From: a candidate division LCP-89 bacterium B3_LCP
GTDB taxonomy: Bacteria; Electryoneota; B3-LCP
DNA length: 64,000 bases
Assembly (NCBI GenBank): GCA_005223185.1
Contig: NJBN01000003.1
Coordinates: 310,001 to 374,000, forward strand
Reading direction: 5' to 3'
This document shows, piece by piece, positions 9,573 through 18,511 of this stretch. The notes under the pieces were generated by a model, which did no database searches, was not told the DNA's origin, and saw nothing but the letters and a program-made list of their open reading frames with translations. Position 1 is the stretch's first letter. The number at the start of each line of letters is the position of its first letter. The position numbers were made by a program, and so were the translations under genes.

Positions 9573-12098
9573 TTATTTCAGCAGCACCATCTTCCCATTA
9601 GCTACAAACTTTCCTATCTTCAACCGGTAGATATACACCCCCGAAGCCAATCCTGATCCTTCGAAAGTTACCTCATGGGTTCCGGCCTCGCACCAGCGGT
9701 CTACTATTGAGGCTGATTTCAAATCCGCAACCATACACCCAGAAATATCAAATACGTCCAGCTTTACCCAATCCGCCTCAGGCAGGTCAAAGCAAAGGGT
9801 GGTCGTAGAGTTAAAGGGATTAGGGTAGTTCTGATGAAGCAAATATGATTCAGGAATTCGCATACTGGCGGATTGCCTCCCAGCTACGGCAAAATCCTCG
9901 AAGTATCCTCCTGTATTAAACCATTCGGCGAATCCATCTAAACCATTTGAGTCCAGCTTTTCGAAAAGGAAATGATCTATGGACGTATCTGCGCCGACAA
10001 CAGCGTAAGCATTGTAAAAATACCTTCCCGCCGGAGCTGCTGGTGGGACATTCTGATTCCTCAACCGGCTGGCGGTGAATTGCGGCATTAGCGTCACCGA
10101 AACTGGGCCTAATACCGGTCCGTAGATCGTCAAGTTTGGCATAGTTACATCACACCAGATCTGAGTTGTATGCAACACTGAATCAATATTTGTGGCCTGA
10201 ATATCAAAGTCAAAGCTCCCTCCTTCTGCTTGAATCTGGATGGGTGTGTTGTAGGGAGTCAGTAATATGCGCACCGGCTTGCTCTGATCGAAGTAATAGC
10301 ATCCCATATCCGCTCGAGTGCCATCTGGGTCGCTGAATTGGGGATCTGGATCCCCAGAGTTTATACATGGAGAATCCCATTGCAGTCTGTAGTCGCTCTG
10401 CCCAACATTGACGAATGAAGGATCTTGATTGATGTTGCCGATGCCCGGCCAAAACTGTTCAATATTGCTGTATGTTGCTTGCACATTAGACCCGGCAGTT
10501 TGAAAGATCTGTTGTGGTGCATTTGCCCAGAGAATACAGTTTCGTAACTCAGGGTTTGAGCTGGTGCTGTAAAACCCACCACCAATTGATGCGTTATTGA
10601 AGGTGATCGTATTTTTATTCATAGGCACATTGATAAGGTTAAAATAGATCCCTCCACCGCTGCCAGAAGCCGTATTATCACTGATCTCGTTGAATTCGAT
10701 TATGCTGGGACTGGATGAACAGTAAACACCGCCACCATCTGCTGCAAAATTTTCGCTTATGGCGTTGCCGCTGATACCGGGGCTGGAACCATTGTTGCAG
10801 TTAATTCCACCACCTGAACCGGCTGTATTTGCGTAAATGAGGTTATAGCTGATACTGGGACTGGAAGATGTACAATTAATCCCACCGCCGAAAGAAGTAG
10901 CTCCATTTCTGCTAATGGTATTACCACTGATAATGGGATTGGAAGAAGTACAGTTTATCCCACCGCCGGAACTGGCTGAATTTCCCTTGATTGTGTTGTA
11001 GCTTATGGTGAGGTTGGAATTATAGCAGTGAATTCCACCGCCGCCATCAGCCGAATTTTCGCTGATAGTATTGCCGTTTATGGTAATGCTGGAAGAGTTA
11101 CAGTAAATTCCACCGCCGAAGCCGCCCATATAACCTGAAACTGTATTTGTGCTGATTGTATTGCCAATTATGCTGGAGTTGGAATCAAGGCCGCTGCAGT
11201 AAATTCCGCCACCGTATGCTGGATAGGGTTCAAATGAATGAATGGCTGTATTTCCGCTGATGGTGTTGCCGTTAATAGCGATACTGGAACTGCTACAGTG
11301 AATCCCGCCGCCGTAATACACGGCTGAATTTTCGTTGAGGCTGTTGTCGATGATAGAGATGCTGGAACCAGTACAGTATATTCCGCCGCCATATGTTGCT
11401 GAATTCATACAAATGGCATTATTGGCGATTGTGAGAGCTGAATTATCGCAGTAAATCCCGCCGCCGTAAGGCCCGCTTGAATTTCCGTTGATAGTGTTGT
11501 CGCTGATGATAAGGTTTGATCCATCACAATAAATACCGCCACCATTACCATAGTTAGCTGAATTTCCGCTGATGATGCAGCCGCCGATTATGGGACTGGA
11601 ATCGTAACAGTAAATCCCGCCGCCACCGCCGTCCCAGAATGATGCATTTCCGCTGATAGTGCAGTTGACAAAGCTCGGGTTGGAGTTAGCACAATAAATA
11701 CCCCCGCCGTAACAATCTGGACTACTTCCAGTGGCACGTCCGTACTGGACGATACAATAAGATAGGTGGCTGCTATCCGGTGCACCGATAAACCTAATAC
11801 CGTGCCAGCCCTCGGTGGAATTATCTGCCGTGAATAGAACCGAATCAGCCTCTGTCCCTACCGCTTCCAACCAGCCATTTACAATCAGCTTGTAATGTCC
11901 CTGGAAGATCACATCAACCCCCGGATCTATAACCAGCGTCTGATCCGCAGGTACTGTTATTTCGCCTTCAACCAGGTAAGGTGAACCAGCTGCTGTCCAG
12001 GTACCAGAAACTTCTCCACCTGGTATAATGGTTTGCGCAAAAACGAAGGAGATTAGTGTAAGTTCGCTTAATAAAACAAACAGAATGTTTCTGAACAT
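9573..12098 (-). CDS. Large secreted beta-helix protein with T9SS-type sorting domain
   Basis: Exported protein of 841 residues from this start (MFRNILFVLLSEL to FAQ signal peptide; GGAGG five to six nucleotides upstream, within the four-codon extension of the longer frame). The N-terminal module contains YCIVQYGRATG-SSPDCY-GGGIYC, the site that aligns without gaps with the UGA site of the two plus-strand paralogues. About eighteen beta-helix turns follow (GGGIYCxxSSxxINGNTISxNSA). Then come CINSGDPDPQFSDPDGTRADMG, the shared Ig-like module (GGSFDFDIQATN to DHFLFEK) and the sorting domain (NYPNPFNSTT to KMVLLK). No catalytic residues are recognisable. Confidence 0.88.
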   Translation of the reverse strand: MFRNILFVLLSELTLISFVFAQTIIPGGEVSGTWTAAGSPYLVEGEITVPADQTLVIDPGVDVIFQGHYKLIVNGWLEAVGTEADSVLFTADNSTEGWHGIRFIGAPDSSHLSYCIVQYGRATGSSPDCYGGGIYCANSNPSFVNCTISGNASFWDGGGGGIYCYDSSPIIGGCIISGNSANYGNGGGIYCDGSNLIISDNTINGNSSGPYGGGIYCDNSALTIANNAICMNSATYGGGIYCTGSSISIIDNSLNENSAVYYGGGIHCSSSSIAINGNTISGNTAIHSFEPYPAYGGGIYCSGLDSNSSIIGNTISTNTVSGYMGGFGGGIYCNSSSITINGNTISENSADGGGGIHCYNSNLTISYNTIKGNSASSGGGINCTSSNPIISGNTISRNGATSFGGGINCTSSSPSISYNLIYANTAGSGGGINCNNGSSPGISGNAISENFAADGGGVYCSSSPSIIEFNEISDNTASGSGGGIYFNLINVPMNKNTITFNNASIGGGFYSTSSNPELRNCILWANAPQQIFQTAGSNVQATYSNIEQFWPGIGNINQDPSFVNVGQSDYRLQWDSPCINSGDPDPQFSDPDGTRADMGCYYFDQSKPVRILLTPYNTPIQIQAEGGSFDFDIQATNIDSVLHTTQIWCDVTMPNLTIYGPVLGPVSVTLMPQFTASRLRNQNVPPAAPAGRYFYNAYAVVGADTSIDHFLFEKLDSNGLDGFAEWFNTGGYFEDFAVAGRQSASMRIPESYLLHQNYPNPFNSTTTLCFDLPEADWVKLDVFDISGCMVADLKSASIVDRWCEAGTHEVTFEGSGLASGVYIYRLKIGKFVANGKMVLLK

Positions 12099-12123
12099 TT
12101 CATCCTCCATTAGTTAACAAACC

Positions 12124-12145
12124 GGGGCGACCTTTCAGCCGCCCC
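12124..12145. terminator. Intergenic GC-rich hairpin between cargo genes
   Basis: GGGGCGAC and GCCGCCCC pair over eight positions around a 6-nt loop, directly after the 12155 gene on the minus strand. It is a plausible terminator or processing site, but only a weak T-rich tail follows. Confidence 0.5.
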
Positions 12146-12154
12146 CTTATTTTG

Positions 12155-15100
12155 TTACTTCATCAGTACCATTTTACCGGAAGCAGAATAGCTGCCGATA
12201 TCAAGCTGGTAGATGTAGATTCCTGAAGCTAATGCCGATCCATTGAAAGTGACCTCATGCACTCCCGCATCACGCCAGCCGTTGACAAGTTCAGTTACCA
12301 GGCGGCCGGATATGTCGTAGATGGACAGGTTCACGAGACTTGCAACTGGTAGCTGGTAACTGAGAACTGTACTGGGATTGAACGGATTAGGATATGCACC
12401 CAACACCTCAAACTGAGCAGGCACAGCATTGTCAATCTGAGTCATCATTATGTCTTCAAACGGATTGGGCGCATTCAGTGGCAGATTGGATTCAAAGTCG
12501 AATCCCAGATCGACAGGACCGTCTTTCACCCAGGAGAAAGCATCGGTGTGCCAGACTTCATATTCGGGATGCCAGCCGGAATAGATCCTGAAGTCATAAT
12601 TACCACCGGGCCATACTGCAGGGACCGGATACCAGGCATCCGGGCGGTTTATCTGCCAGCCGGGCTGGTAGTTGGTGATTTCGCGTAAAATCAAAGTAGT
12701 GGTGTCGGTACTTTCGTAGATTTTATCTATCCAGATGTCGTAATCCAGTGGTACCGCACCCTGGTTTTCACCCCAGATGGTGTAATAGAGGTTTCCACCT
12801 CCAGCGGACACAGGTGAACCGGAAACGTAATCCACATCGACGACCATAGCTGGTGGGGCTGCTTCGGGTTGATAGAACACAAAATCGTCCAGATACCATC
12901 CTTCTTCACCAACTCCCTGATCTGAACCGAAGCGGAAACGTACTTGAGTATCATCACCAGAGTATGGTAGTTCAGCGCGTTCATAAGCCCAGTCGAAATC
13001 AGAGGAGTAACATTGCGTCCCATAGGCGAAGGGACCACCTGAACTGGTATGAGTAATCTGGTCGGGATAACCGCTCATAGGCGTTATCTGAACCCAGGTT
13101 CCTCCTATCTCCATCTCAATAATGCCACCATCCCAATCCGCTTCGGCGTTCATTCTATGCCAGAAGGAGACTCGGGCATTACTGGTGAAATTCAGCGAGG
13201 GTGTTACCAATTCCGCGTTCAGGAGGGCGCCATACCCACCACTTCCTTCCGAACCGCATTTCCAGGAGGAAAAACCATCAGGGGTGTGGTTTCTCATGGT
13301 GGATATATGCCATTGATCGTTATAGTCTCCGAAAGCAACATCATGAGTCCAACCGCCCATTCCGCTTTCGACATCGTTCGCCAAGACGACGTCCCAGCTC
13401 AGTTCCAATGGGATTGAGGTGGCACTATTTCCACCAAGCCAGGTCAGTAACAGGGTCGCTTCTGCGTCGTATCCGGCAGGGCAGTTGGCATCTACGGAGA
13501 TTACAAACGGAGTAATATTTTCACCAGATAGTGTAATCCCAATATCGGGGAAAGCGGCTTGATTTTGTATGATCGTGATGTATGGATCTGTGCTGTGCAA
13601 AGTACCAGAAACCTGTAGAGCCTCCCCTGAACCGAGGTTCTTTAAGCGGAGGTAAAGATCGCCGGTCTCACCAGCATCCAGGAAACCATCCGCGTCACCG
13701 CCATCGTCTTCGACGACGCTTCCCGAGAAGATGAGATCAGCAGTACCGCCGATAAACTCCAGGTCGAAGGTCATCAAAGGCCCCGAATTGCTGATGTTGG
13801 TGATATAGACACCGGAGGGTCCGTAGTAGCCACCGGAACTGGGATCAGTCAAGGGAGTCAATTCCGTCTGACCATCTTCGGCGCTGAAAGCTGCGCCGAC
13901 GCGAAATTCGTACGGATACCACCATTCGGTAAATTCGATTCCGGGCCAGGGTTGAGAGCTGGTGTATCCGGCGTCTACGACAATACAACCGTAATGAGGT
14001 TCATCAGGTGTGCCGTTGTTCAAGTCCACTTCCTCATCGACATGTTCGATAACCAAACCGGCGTCCAGGGGATTGCTGCCGGGAGTAAACCAGTTAAACC
14101 ACGCTGAAAAATCGCTGTCCCATTTGTCGAAGAGAGCTCCCAGACAATCGGGATTTCTGTTGGCAACCAGGAAATACTCTGTTTCCGATCCACTGATGGG
14201 AATCTTATAAACAACCGGATTGGCTTCATAGTCCGGGACCTGGATGCCAGTCTGCGAAAGCCCTAAGATGACCGGATCAACCCAACCAAGCATCGACTTA
14301 AACAGTGAGGCATGATGATTAGGAGAAGAGCCACGGCCGTAAGATGATATGCCGTAGCCTCCATAGCCCATTATGCCCCAGTCCATAACCGGATGATCGT
14401 TGTCATCTCCCAAGACAGTGAATGTATTTGGATTGAGTTTCTCATCATAGTCGTAGAGATCAGGCAATCCCAGGAGGTGTGTGTATTCGTGAGCGAAGAC
14501 ACCTATTGATTCGATCCCACCGGTGATACCTGTACCCGCCAGTTCAGGATCCATGCTGTAGTCGCTGACATAGACACCATCCAGGTAGACTTCAGGAAAA
14601 GACCAACGATGAGACCAGATATCGTTCACGCTACCAGTATTTTCGGCACCAGGCCCCTGGTGAACAATAATCAATGCATCCACGCGACCATCGCCGTCGT
14701 TGTCGTACTGAGAGAAATCGACACCTAATGCATCAGCAGCTAACACGGCTTCCTCGGCCAGTTTTTGCGCGTTATGAGGATAACTGCCGAATCCGTAGTT
14801 ATTCCAGGTATAGTAGCTGTAGTTATTGTTAGCCATTACCCAGCCGACGACTTCTCCATCTACGCCGAATGCACCGTAAGAGCTTTCCAGGAAGTAGTCG
14901 TTCATACTGCCAGTGGGATAAATACCGGTGGAGTATAACAGACTATCGAAGCTCTCAGGCTGAATCTGATTTGCTATATCTGGTGTTCTGATCAGAATTG
15001 TTAGCGCCTGATCAACTTCATCGGTGCGATCCAGATTCATCGGTGGGATGCGATTGGCATCATCGGGGAAGATCGGATAAGGATCACCGGTTGTGTTTGA

Positions 15101-15229
15101 CTTCAGTGTGATCGGGTCATACAATCCGGGAGCAGGCTGTATATTAGCTTGTATGTTTGCCGCAAATGCGGCGATGAGCAGCAGCGAAAATAATACTGCT
15201 AAGGTCGTTGGTAAATTTTTCCTGTGCAT
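12155..15229 (-). CDS. Secreted M6-like (immune-inhibitor-A-like) metalloprotease with T9SS-type sorting domain
   Basis: Extracellular zinc metalloprotease of 1024 residues. A signal peptide (1-28) precedes a short propeptide-like region and the catalytic domain (about 75-470). The zinc motif is H247-EYT-H251 followed by LLGLPD, the extended HExxHxxGxxD of the M6 family, with a downstream DWGIMGYGG Met-turn-like segment. A calcium-loop-like DNDGDGRVD is at 176-184. A jelly-roll/MAM-like domain (ESGMGGWTHD, FWHRMNAEADWDGG) lies around 615-780. A GGGNLYYTI Ig-like module almost identical to that of the next gene and the sorting domain (YPNPFNPST to KMVLMK) end the protein. It probably degrades extracellular protein together with the neighbouring carboxypeptidase. 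Confidence 0.92.
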   Translation of the reverse strand: MHRKNLPTTLAVLFSLLLIAAFAANIQANIQPAPGLYDPITLKSNTTGDPYPIFPDDANRIPPMNLDRTDEVDQALTILIRTPDIANQIQPESFDSLLYSTGIYPTGSMNDYFLESSYGAFGVDGEVVGWVMANNNYSYYTWNNYGFGSYPHNAQKLAEEAVLAADALGVDFSQYDNDGDGRVDALIIVHQGPGAENTGSVNDIWSHRWSFPEVYLDGVYVSDYSMDPELAGTGITGGIESIGVFAHEYTHLLGLPDLYDYDEKLNPNTFTVLGDDNDHPVMDWGIMGYGGYGISSYGRGSSPNHHASLFKSMLGWVDPVILGLSQTGIQVPDYEANPVVYKIPISGSETEYFLVANRNPDCLGALFDKWDSDFSAWFNWFTPGSNPLDAGLVIEHVDEEVDLNNGTPDEPHYGCIVVDAGYTSSQPWPGIEFTEWWYPYEFRVGAAFSAEDGQTELTPLTDPSSGGYYGPSGVYITNISNSGPLMTFDLEFIGGTADLIFSGSVVEDDGGDADGFLDAGETGDLYLRLKNLGSGEALQVSGTLHSTDPYITIIQNQAAFPDIGITLSGENITPFVISVDANCPAGYDAEATLLLTWLGGNSATSIPLELSWDVVLANDVESGMGGWTHDVAFGDYNDQWHISTMRNHTPDGFSSWKCGSEGSGGYGALLNAELVTPSLNFTSNARVSFWHRMNAEADWDGGIIEMEIGGTWVQITPMSGYPDQITHTSSGGPFAYGTQCYSSDFDWAYERAELPYSGDDTQVRFRFGSDQGVGEEGWYLDDFVFYQPEAAPPAMVVDVDYVSGSPVSAGGGNLYYTIWGENQGAVPLDYDIWIDKIYESTDTTTLILREITNYQPGWQINRPDAWYPVPAVWPGGNYDFRIYSGWHPEYEVWHTDAFSWVKDGPVDLGFDFESNLPLNAPNPFEDIMMTQIDNAVPAQFEVLGAYPNPFNPSTVLSYQLPVASLVNLSIYDISGRLVTELVNGWRDAGVHEVTFNGSALASGIYIYQLDIGSYSASGKMVLMK
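12492..12640. repeat. Near-identical Ig-like module, copy 1 (protease gene)
   Basis: This segment is almost base-for-base identical to 15642-15790, at an offset of 3150. The similarity continues with a few substitutions to about 12830. Wobble positions are preserved, so the copy is recent or has been homogenised by gene conversion. Confidence 0.85.
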
Positions 15230-15301
15230 GTTTCCATCCGTGTAATTTTTAGTGATTCATCTATTTCAAGTTATTCGAAAGATAACCTTCCCTTGAGACG
15301 T

Positions 15302-18157
15302 TTACTTCATCAGTACCATTTTACCGGAAGCAGAATGGCTGCCGATATCAAGCTGGTAGATGTATATTCCTGAAGCTAATGCCGATCCATTGAAAGTGAC
15401 CTCATGCACTCCCGCATCCCGCCAGCCGTTGACAAGCTCAGTGACCAAGCGGCCAGAGATGTCGTAGACGGACAGGTTGACAATACTTGCATCTGGCAGC
15501 TTGTAACTGAGAACTGTAGATGGGTTAAACGGATTGGGATAGACTCCCACAACTCCAAAGCTTGTAGGAATTGCCAAATCCGCTGTTGTTTCGATGATCT
15601 CATCGAAGGGATTGGGGAAGCCAGCCGTGGGCAGGTTAGCCTCAAAGTCGAATCCCAGATCGACAGGACCGTCTTTCACCCAGGAGAAAGCATCGGTGTG
15701 CCAGACTTCATATTCGGGATGCCAGCCGGAATAGATCCTGAAGTCATAATTACCACCGGGCCATACTGCAGGGACCGGATACCAGGCATCCGGGCGGTTG
15801 ATCTGCCAGCCGGGCTGGTAGTTGGTAATTTCGCGTAAGATCAGAGTGGTAGTATCGCTGCTTTCGTAAATTTTATCTATCCAGATGTCGTAATCCAGTG
15901 GTACTGCACCCTGGTTTTCACCCCAGATGGCGTAATAGAGGTCACCGCCTCCAGCGGGCACAGGTGAACCGGAAACATAGTCCACTTCTACCACCATTTG
16001 CGGAACACCACCTGACGGGAATCCCGTCACCAGGACGTCATCCACATACCAGCCGGTTTCCGCCCCGCCGTTATCGGAACCGAAGCGGAAGCGGAGCTGG
16101 ATATCGCCGGTGAAAAGCGAAAGATTGGCGGTCTGTTCCACCCAGCCGCCGCTGTTGCCGGAAAAGACCGGAGTGGCGGGATCAAATGGCCCCGTGTAAG
16201 GATTACCACCACCTGCAGTAGCGCGGATGTAATGGGTATAACCATCCATGGGCAGTACTTCCCAGGTTCCGCCATAGAAGATCTCGACAGTACCACCGTC
16301 GTAAGCTGAGTCTGGATAAGCACCGGAAGCTTCAGCAACGATCCAGGACCAGAATTTCAGTTCCGAACTGACGCCGATGTTGATAACAGGTGAAATCAAA
16401 GCACCGTCAGCATTATTGGCATAGCTGCCAATACCGGTATCCCCGAACTTCCAGGAATGAGTGGGTGAATGGCTGTTAGCAGTGGATAAATGCCACTGAT
16501 CAGTCCAGCCGGGAGTCACAATTTCGTGCGTCCAGCCTCCAACGCCGCTCTCCATGTCATCTTCGAAGAAGACCGATGGAGTTCCCACCGTCAGGGTGAT
16601 CACTTCGGTGCGCAAGTATCCACTCTGGTTAATGGTCAAGGTGAAATTCGCCTGATGCCCGGCAGGACAGGTTGGATCAATGTCGGCGATGATGGGATCG
16701 GCAGCGTTATCCGCTGTTTCCCTGCGAGGAATAGCTGGGGTAGTACCGGTGGCAGTTGAAAGCGTGATATATGGATCAGAAGTAGTCAGCTCAAACTCGA
16801 TCGGTTCCGAAGTCCCCCAGCCCCGATTGAATACAGTTACCACGATTTCATCGCTTTCACCGGGAGTAAGGTAGCCATCCACAACTCTGACGGATTGATA
16901 GACAATCTGACCGCCTGCGCACCAGAACTGGTTCATGATACAGCGCTGAATATCACGCGCTTCCGGGAATATCTGCGATACTGGAGGCCAGAAACCGTTA
17001 CCACCTACTTCCGGTTCGAGGTTGATTATGTCATGCGTGTGCAGCTGCCAGTCCTGAGTACGTCCATTGGAAGCGTACATGATCTGATAGCAGGTACCGT
17101 AGCTGTATCCGTTCAGAGCAGAAGCATATTCCATGTATTCCATGTGCACGTCATAATGTTCCGGAGGTACATTGGCATATCCGTAAGCTGTAATGAAGAC
17201 GCCTGCAGCAGTGTGAACTGTCATACCGGTGGTCATAGTATGGTCACCGATGAAGTTCATCATCGTCTGAGCTTCCGGCTCTGATCCGGGTTCAGGACCG
17301 CGATATGTCGATGAGCTGGGTGTCGGGCTCGATCCCTGATTATCGTAACCCCACTGATAGGTGTAGTTACGATTCAGATCTACGCCATAAACACCGCCAC
17401 CGTTATCGCGGCGGTTTTTGCGCCACATACCCCCACCACCGGGATTTGTCAGTATATTGTAGAGAAAACCGTCTGGATTGACAACAGGAACGAAATATAG
17501 TTCGCGGTTATCCACCAGGTAGGTCATTACGGGATCGATCCCGTAATTTTCAAGCAGATTCCACATACCGTACAGCAGACAGGTATAACTGCCCGGTTCG
17601 CGAGCATGGTGCAGTGCATCGAAAATTCCTTCCGGCTCATCTTCGTTGATTTCGACGTTGTCCGAAATCTTCACCATATAGATGGGATTATCATCCCAGC
17701 CGTAGCCCAATATCACCTTTTCCGCACAGATGTCGGGATACAGCATGTGCATCGAGTCGAGATCAGCTACTATCTCTTCGAAGTTATAAAAACCACCCAT
17801 GGATCCATATTTCATATGCACTGGATCTTCGTCAGTCTGCCCGGGAATGTTCTTCATATTCTTCAGGCAGATTTCTCCGTAATAGCTCTCCAGGTCTTCC
17901 TGTACTATCTGATAGGAGATACCCTGATCATCAAGTAGCGCAAGGTCAATTTCCCGCAGGGGGATTTCCAGACCTTCCCCTTCGATGATGCGGGAATCAT
18001 CCAGAGGTAATCCCAAACCAGCCATGATTAGAACCGTCTGCTGATCGGGATTGGGAACCAGTACCGTATGATAAATATGGTTCGCACTTGCCGGAATTCC
18101 ACCTGCAAGTATCAGCAAAGTAGTGATAAGAACTGTAAACCGCTGCATCTGTTTCAT
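15302..18157 (-). CDS. Secreted M14 zinc carboxypeptidase with T9SS-type sorting domain
   Basis: Extracellular metallocarboxypeptidase of 951 residues. It has a signal peptide (1-26, ASA) and a short prodomain. The M14 domain (about 120-410) has zinc ligands H184 and E187 in HHAREPGS and H315 in MTVHTAAG. It also has substrate-binding NPDG and DLNRNY motifs and a candidate catalytic Glu in NLEPEVGG (E381 or E383). A CARDB-like segment (about 415-520), a jelly-roll/MAM-like domain (ESGVGGWTHE, about 530-705), the GGGDLYYAI module shared with the protease gene, and the sorting domain (YPNPFNPST to KMVLMK) follow. GAGAGGA precedes the ATG, and a perfect promoter lies at 18207-18235. It probably trims peptides released by the M6-like protease. 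Confidence 0.93.
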   Translation of the reverse strand: MKQMQRFTVLITTLLILAGGIPASANHIYHTVLVPNPDQQTVLIMAGLGLPLDDSRIIEGEGLEIPLREIDLALLDDQGISYQIVQEDLESYYGEICLKNMKNIPGQTDEDPVHMKYGSMGGFYNFEEIVADLDSMHMLYPDICAEKVILGYGWDDNPIYMVKISDNVEINEDEPEGIFDALHHAREPGSYTCLLYGMWNLLENYGIDPVMTYLVDNRELYFVPVVNPDGFLYNILTNPGGGGMWRKNRRDNGGGVYGVDLNRNYTYQWGYDNQGSSPTPSSSTYRGPEPGSEPEAQTMMNFIGDHTMTTGMTVHTAAGVFITAYGYANVPPEHYDVHMEYMEYASALNGYSYGTCYQIMYASNGRTQDWQLHTHDIINLEPEVGGNGFWPPVSQIFPEARDIQRCIMNQFWCAGGQIVYQSVRVVDGYLTPGESDEIVVTVFNRGWGTSEPIEFELTTSDPYITLSTATGTTPAIPRRETADNAADPIIADIDPTCPAGHQANFTLTINQSGYLRTEVITLTVGTPSVFFEDDMESGVGGWTHEIVTPGWTDQWHLSTANSHSPTHSWKFGDTGIGSYANNADGALISPVINIGVSSELKFWSWIVAEASGAYPDSAYDGGTVEIFYGGTWEVLPMDGYTHYIRATAGGGNPYTGPFDPATPVFSGNSGGWVEQTANLSLFTGDIQLRFRFGSDNGGAETGWYVDDVLVTGFPSGGVPQMVVEVDYVSGSPVPAGGGDLYYAIWGENQGAVPLDYDIWIDKIYESSDTTTLILREITNYQPGWQINRPDAWYPVPAVWPGGNYDFRIYSGWHPEYEVWHTDAFSWVKDGPVDLGFDFEANLPTAGFPNPFDEIIETTADLAIPTSFGVVGVYPNPFNPSTVLSYKLPDASIVNLSVYDISGRLVTELVNGWRDAGVHEVTFNGSALASGIYIYQLDIGSHSASGKMVLMK
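15642..15790. repeat. Near-identical Ig-like module, copy 2 (carboxypeptidase gene)
   Basis: Partner of 12492-12640. The sorting-domain-coding ends of both genes (from 12155 and 15302) are also nearly identical, while the catalytic parts are unrelated. Confidence 0.85.
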
Positions 18158-18206
18158 GATTGTCCTCTCATTATATATGATCTGTTATTCTGTTATCGCA
18201 TCCTTT

Positions 18207-18235
18207 AATATACAAAATTTTAACTTAATTGTCAA
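18207..18235 (-). promoter_or_regulatory. Sigma70-type promoter of the carboxypeptidase gene
   Basis: On the minus strand TTGACA (18230-18235), a 17-nt spacer and TATATT (18207-18212), about 50 nt before the ATG. The hexamers and spacing are identical to those of the 2536-2564 promoter. Confidence 0.8.
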
Positions 18236-18428
18236 GCAGAGATTTTCATGTAGGCAAAAAAAATGGCAGCAGTCCGGAGCTATCCCGCCAAGGTGGAATA
18301 ATCTGACCCTTTTAATGTAACCACTGGATTCCGGGTCGTAGCTGAAGAATGACATTATACCTTTGGGGACAGCCCCTTTTTCACTTCAATATCGAGAAGC
18401 TGGAAAATTTTATAATAAAAAAAAGTAC

Positions 18429-18457
18429 TTGACATCTTGTGAAAATAATATTATATT
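18429..18457 (+). promoter_or_regulatory. Sigma70-type promoter of the TrmB-UGA-gene cluster
   Basis: TTGACA (18429-18434), a 17-nt spacer and TATATT (18452-18457). It lies 54 nt before the regulator's ATG and is followed directly by the dyad at 18470-18485. Confidence 0.8.
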
Positions 18458-18469
18458 ATAGTATTCTAT

Positions 18470-18485
18470 TACCACCCTGGTGATA
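18470..18485. promoter_or_regulatory. Candidate operator for the TrmB-like regulator
   Basis: TACCACCCTGGTGATA is a dyad (TA-x-CACC-CT-GGTG-x-TA) about 12 nt downstream of the -10 hexamer. This position, just after the start point and before the regulator gene, suits autorepression. The link to this regulator is inference. Confidence 0.5.
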
Positions 18486-18511
18486 AATTCAGTAATTAAA
18501 GGTGATTTTTT

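Larger units (their letters stand above)
18158..18511. other. Divergent intergenic region with two promoters and a small hairpin
   Basis: This region divides the minus-strand cargo array from the plus-strand TrmB cluster. It holds a promoter for each side (18207-18235 minus, 18429-18457 plus). A small GGGG-ACAG-CCCC hairpin followed by TTTTT lies near 18362-18382 and could be a weak plus-strand terminator. No gene is visible in 18240-18420. Confidence 0.6.

Noticed and set aside
7380-12098. Beta-helix repeats as a CRISPR array or DNA satellite
   Set aside because: The periodicity follows protein turns (GGGIYC...SGNSA) with variable codons; there are no identical repeats with unique spacers.
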